Shown here: one piece after another, positions 55,930 through 64,000 of the stretch
How the letters are laid out: each line of letters opens with the position of its first letter
Numbering within the stretch: the first letter of the stretch is position 1
The notes under the pieces: generated by a model
The model's input: the letters and a program-made list of their open reading frames with translations, nothing else
Databases searched by the model: none
Told to the model about the DNA's origin: nothing
Position numbers and translations under genes: made by a program
DNA from: Mesorhizobium sp. GbtcB19
Lineage (GTDB): Bacteria; Pseudomonadota; Alphaproteobacteria; Rhizobiales; Rhizobiaceae
Length of the DNA stretch: 64,000 nt
Direction of reading: 5' to 3'
Assembly (NCBI RefSeq): GCF_019091085.1
Contig: NZ_JAGXJY010000006.1
Coordinates: 186,001 to 250,000 of the forward strand

Positions 55930-56886
55930 TCACGCCTTGGCCACACGTGCGCGGCAATCCCTCAGAACCGCCGCAAGCGTATCTTCGAACGGATGCTCGG
56001 GCGCCCAGCCAAGTTGGGTCCGGGCGCGGGTTGCGTCGCCCACGATGGATGGCAGATCGCTCGGCCGCAGCCGCAAGGGGTCCTGCTCGGTGACGATCTT
56101 GGCGCTGCTTTGCGCCAGCAGGAGATCGAGAATGTCGCCCATCCGCCAGGAAATGCCGGATGCGACGTTGAAAATGGTGTTCGGCGCAAGACCGCTGCTG
56201 GCCGAGACCACGCGCGCATAGGCGTTGGCGATGTCGCGCGCGTCGAGGAAATCGCGCCTTGCGTCGAGATTGCCGACGCGGATGACCGGCGCGGCCAGGC
56301 CCGCTTCGATCCGCGCGATCTGCATGGCGAAGGCCGGCACGGCGAATGCCTCTGTCTGGCCCGGTCCCGTATGGTTGAAGGGACGCATGCGGAAACACTT
56401 CAACCCATGGCGTGCGAGCGCGCCCAGGGCAAGATCGGCCGCGGCCTTGGTTACGGCATAGTCGTCGATCGGAGCAAGCAGCGTGCTTTCGTCGAGCGGC
56501 CGTCCGGCCTTCGCGCTTTCGCCATAGACCAGGCCAGATCCGACATGGATCAGCCAGCAGTCCGGAGCCTTGTCGAGGATGGCGTGGGCGACATTGAGCG
56601 CGCCTTGCACATGAATGCGCCAGGTGTTTTGCGGGTCAGCCTGGGCGGCGCCAAGCGCTGCGACGGCCGCCAGGTGAATGACATGCGTCGGTCGATGACG
56701 GGCAATGGCGTCTTCGACGGCAGTCTTGTCGGTCACGTCCAAGGCGTCGACCTCGCCGAGCACGGGATGCGGACCGCCGTCCTTGGAGGTAGCGGCCACG
56801 ACGACGTCGTGGCCGCAAATGTTGCGCAGCGCCTCGCAGACATAGGGGCCGACGAACCCTCGCGCTCCGGTGATCAAAACCCGCAT
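55930..56886 (-). CDS. rmd: GDP-6-deoxy-D-mannose reductase-like epimerase/reductase (Rmd-like)
   Basis: A 318-residue SDR enzyme. The Rossmann start is MRVLITGARGFVGPYVCEAL, and the active site is VGSGLVYGESAK with YAVTKAAAD (Ser and YxxxK). With Gmd it would turn GDP-4-keto-6-deoxy-D-mannose into GDP-D-rhamnose; a GDP-L-fucose synthase or GDP-talose product cannot be excluded. The ATG at 56886 has a GAGGT site and is preferred over 56904. It is in the manB-manC-gmd operon. Confidence 0.78.
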   Translation of the reverse strand: MRVLITGARGFVGPYVCEALRNICGHDVVVAATSKDGGPHPVLGEVDALDVTDKTAVEDAIARHRPTHVIHLAAVAALGAAQADPQNTWRIHVQGALNVAHAILDKAPDCWLIHVGSGLVYGESAKAGRPLDESTLLAPIDDYAVTKAAADLALGALARHGLKCFRMRPFNHTGPGQTEAFAVPAFAMQIARIEAGLAAPVIRVGNLDARRDFLDARDIANAYARVVSASSGLAPNTIFNVASGISWRMGDILDLLLAQSSAKIVTEQDPLRLRPSDLPSIVGDATRARTQLGWAPEHPFEDTLAAVLRDCRARVAKA

Positions 56887-56981
56887 GCCGACCTCGCTAA
56901 CCATGACGCATTGTCCGCATGCGGATGCATGGCGGAACGCGGTGCGTCAAGTCATCGACCAGTGAGTGCAAGAGCTTCCCT

Positions 56982-59460
<2,479 letters not shown>

Positions 59461-59464
<4 letters not shown>

Positions 59465-60888
59465 TGAACGGCCTCTCGCTCGTCTGCCAGTCCCGTGTCC
59501 CGCGCCCGTTCCAGCGCTATTGCCACAATTGCCGCCGCCCTGTCACCGCTTGCGGCCTCGGCATAGCAACGAAACTCCGGAGCGTTGCCCGAAGGCCGCA
59601 GATGGACGATCTCGCCGCTCGCCATACGCGCCCTGAGACCGTCGGTGACGTCGACGTCGATGACAGTTCCGAAAGGCGCGAGAAACGCCTGCAAGGCATC
59701 GCGATCGGTCAGCTGATGCATCAGGCCGCGCGATGTCTCGACCGGGAAATTCTCGAGCCGCTCGCTGGCGCAGACCGGAAGCTTCCAGAGTTCGCGCAGG
59801 GCCGACAGGGATTTTCCCGTCGATGCCATGGTGCCCAGCACCGCCAGGATCGGCAAAAAGCAATCGCGCGTCGGCAGCGCCGACACTATCTTGCCGTTCA
59901 AGAGGCAGTCCGATCCGAGCAGCACCCCGCCATTGGCCTCGAAGCCGATGATCGTGCCGCCGGCCGGCCGCGCGGCCTCCATGCCGGCTATGACGAAGGG
60001 CGAGCCGACCTTCGTTCTCACCACCTTGAAGCCGAAAGCGTCGGAAATGCCGGAGTTCGACGTCACCGGCGTCACCACCGTGTCGGCCTTGACGAACAGG
60101 GCCGTGGCCAGCCCGATCAGGTCGCCGCGGAACAGTTCGCCATTTTCGTCGATGACGAGAGGTCGATCGGCATCGGCATCGGCCGAGAGCACGGCGTCGA
60201 ATTTGAATTCACGCGCCCAGTCTTTCGCCTTCGCCATCGTTTCCTGGCTGACGGCCTCCGTATCGACCGGCACGAAAGCCTCGGTCCTGCCGACCGGGAT
60301 GACTTCGGCGCCGTAGGATTTGAGCACCTCGACCAGCGGCCCCGCCGCAACGGTGCTGTGCTGGTAGACGCCGAGCCTCATTCCGGAAAGGGCGCCAGGG
60401 GGCAGAATGGCTTCGACACGGTCCCGAAAGGCCGCGAGCGCCTGTTCATGGCCGGTCTCCCGGTCGGCATGGGCCGGCGGCCAGGGATATTGGTCCGACA
60501 GTTCAGCGACATAAGAGGTGATCGCGGCCTCGTCGGCCTTGTCGATCTCGCCCTTCGGCCCATAGAACTTGATGCCGTTGCGGTCGGCGGGAATATGCGA
60601 ACCGGTCACCATCAGTGCCGCGCCGCCGTGACGGAGGGCGTAAAAGGCGAGAGCCGGTGTGGGGATCGGGCCGCAATCGACCGGCTCAAAGCCGGATGCG
60701 GCCAGTGCCGCCATGCAGTCCTGCGCAATTGCCGGACTGCTGTCGCGCAAGTCACGTCCGACGAAGACCTCGCCCTGCTGAAATCCGGTCGCCCGCAAGC
60801 GCCGGGCAAAACCCTCAGTGTAAAGTCCGCTTGGCCTTCCGACCAATTCGGAAGCCAAACCCCGAACGCCGCTTGACCCGAATTTCAT
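59461..60888 (-). CDS. manB: Phosphomannomutase (ManB-like)
   Basis: A 475-residue alpha-D-phosphohexomutase converting mannose-6-phosphate to mannose-1-phosphate. It has the N-terminal FGSSGVRGLASELVGRP, the catalytic phosphoserine in VTGSHIPADRNGIKFYGP (usually TASHNP), the metal loop DADADRPLV, the sugar-binding GFEANGGVLLGSD and the phosphate-binding RPSGNAPEFRCYAEA. The loop variants are modest, so activity is likely but not certain. It is the first gene of the GDP-sugar operon, with a TTGACA promoter upstream. Confidence 0.9.
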
Positions 60889-60919
60889 CAGTCTGCTTTT
60901 GCTGTTGGAAGATCGCCGC

Positions 60920-60947
60920 TACTTATTGGAGTGAGCCGGGCTGTCAA
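60920..60947 (-). promoter_or_regulatory. Predicted promoter of the manB-manC-gmd-rmd operon with flanking inverted repeat
   Basis: On the minus strand a perfect TTGACA (complement of 60942-60947) is followed at 16 bases by TAAGTA (complement of 60920-60925). An 11-base inverted repeat, TTTTGCTGTTG (60897-60907) and CAACAGCAAAA (60945-60955), flanks this promoter, suggesting a regulator or a loop-forming site. Confidence 0.5.
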
Positions 60948-60979
60948 CAGCAAAAAATACCTCGAAATCTGCGCTTTTC

Positions 60980-61324
60980 CTAATATCCCCACACCGCCAG
61001 TTCGTTGCCGGCCGGATCGGTGAAATGAAACCGTCTGCCGCCGGGAAAGGAAAAGATCGGCTTGACGACGGTGCCGCCGGCATTTTCCACCGCGTCCAGC
61101 GTTTCTTCGAGATTTTCCGAGTAAAGCACCGGCAGCGGCTTGGCCGGCGCTTCGCCGGCATCGGCCTGGAAGCCGCCGTCGAGCCCTTCGGCAAAGGCCG
61201 AATAGGTCGGGCCGTAATCAGTGAACGACCATGAGAAGGCGGCGCTGTAGAAGGATTTGACGCTGTCCAGGATGCCGCCTGTCGCCGGCAGCTCCAGATA
61301 GTCGAGTTTTCCGTTGAGTTTCAT
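60980..61324 (-). CDS. VOC-superfamily (glyoxalase-like) protein
   Basis: A 114-residue single-domain protein with the beta-alpha-beta-beta-beta fold cues LDYLELPATGGILDSVKSFY, FSWSFTDYGPTYSAF, VKPIFSFPGGRRFHFTDPAG and NELAVWGY. The family covers glyoxalases, dioxygenases and resistance proteins; no substrate can be inferred. The ATG at 61324 has a GGAG site; the GTG one codon before it is less likely. It is divergent from ppdK. Confidence 0.85.
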   Translation of the reverse strand: MKLNGKLDYLELPATGGILDSVKSFYSAAFSWSFTDYGPTYSAFAEGLDGGFQADAGEAPAKPLPVLYSENLEETLDAVENAGGTVVKPIFSFPGGRRFHFTDPAGNELAVWGY

Positions 61325-61540
61325 CACGCTACTCCACTATGTTCCTGTTATGTTCTATATGGCGCCATACCCGTCGGCAAGTCTTTTTGACGCAGCGTTT
61401 GCTTAATCGATTTTAGCGGCGGTGCTTGCTTTGCCGGTGCCTTGCCTTTCGCACTGCAGCATCCTATCGCTCGGACCGCGAAGGCGGGGAACCGGGCCAA
61501 GGTCCGGATGTTTCTATCTTCCACGAACTGGAGGGCAAGC

Positions 61541-64000
<2,460 letters not shown>

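Overview
The window looks like a chromosomal segment of an alphaproteobacterium of the order Hyphomicrobiales (Rhizobiales), most likely Mesorhizobium or a close relative. The evidence is the high GC content, the aa3 oxidase order ctaC-ctaD-ctaB-coxF-ctaG-ctaE-DUF983-surf1 running into ispH-thrB-rnhA, an IalB-family gene, a CcrM methylase and copies of a palindromic repeat resembling those common in rhizobial genomes. The genus is an inference; no 16S gene is present.

Region 1 (1-12,000): a cytochrome c oxidase structural and assembly operon, with an L,D-transpeptidase gene between ctaE and the DUF983 gene. It continues with isoprenoid (ispH), threonine (thrB) and RNase HI (rnhA) genes, a histidine phosphatase and a ParDE toxin-antitoxin pair. 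Region 2 (12,000-36,900): housekeeping genes. These are a peroxiredoxin cluster, yqgE, a membrane EAL protein, an acetyltransferase, an M16 peptidase, thrC, a lipoprotein, a winged-helix/TPR regulator beside a cupin gene, two HAD phosphatases, ccrM, mutY, a DUF721 gene, a DsbA-like thioredoxin, smc, an AraC regulator beside an NAD-binding protein, and an LprI-type secreted protein. A tRNA-Gln(UUG) with its own promoter closes this region.

Region 3 (36,900-60,950): a surface polysaccharide locus. manB, manC, gmd and rmd can make GDP-D-mannose and then GDP-D-rhamnose. Six proteins carry GT-B type glycosyltransferase domains, and two of them are double-length. A two-gene ABC exporter (Wzm/Wzt type) would move the finished chain. 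Two FkbM methyltransferases with C-terminal coiled coils, a sugar-C-methyltransferase-like protein, a PAPS-dependent sulfotransferase-like protein and a PIG-L-like protein could modify it. The set resembles the ABC-transporter-dependent D-rhamnan (A-band/common antigen) pathway. The methyltransferase plus coiled-coil architecture recalls the WbdD chain terminator and length ruler of E. coli O9a, but with an unrelated methyltransferase family; this is the most interesting hypothesis in the window.

Region 4 (60,950-64,000): a small VOC (glyoxalase-fold) protein and pyruvate phosphate dikinase (ppdK), which runs off the right edge. A dispersed palindromic repeat of about 60-105 bp occurs five times, four of them inside the polysaccharide locus. 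No CRISPR array, complete insertion sequence or rRNA gene was seen.
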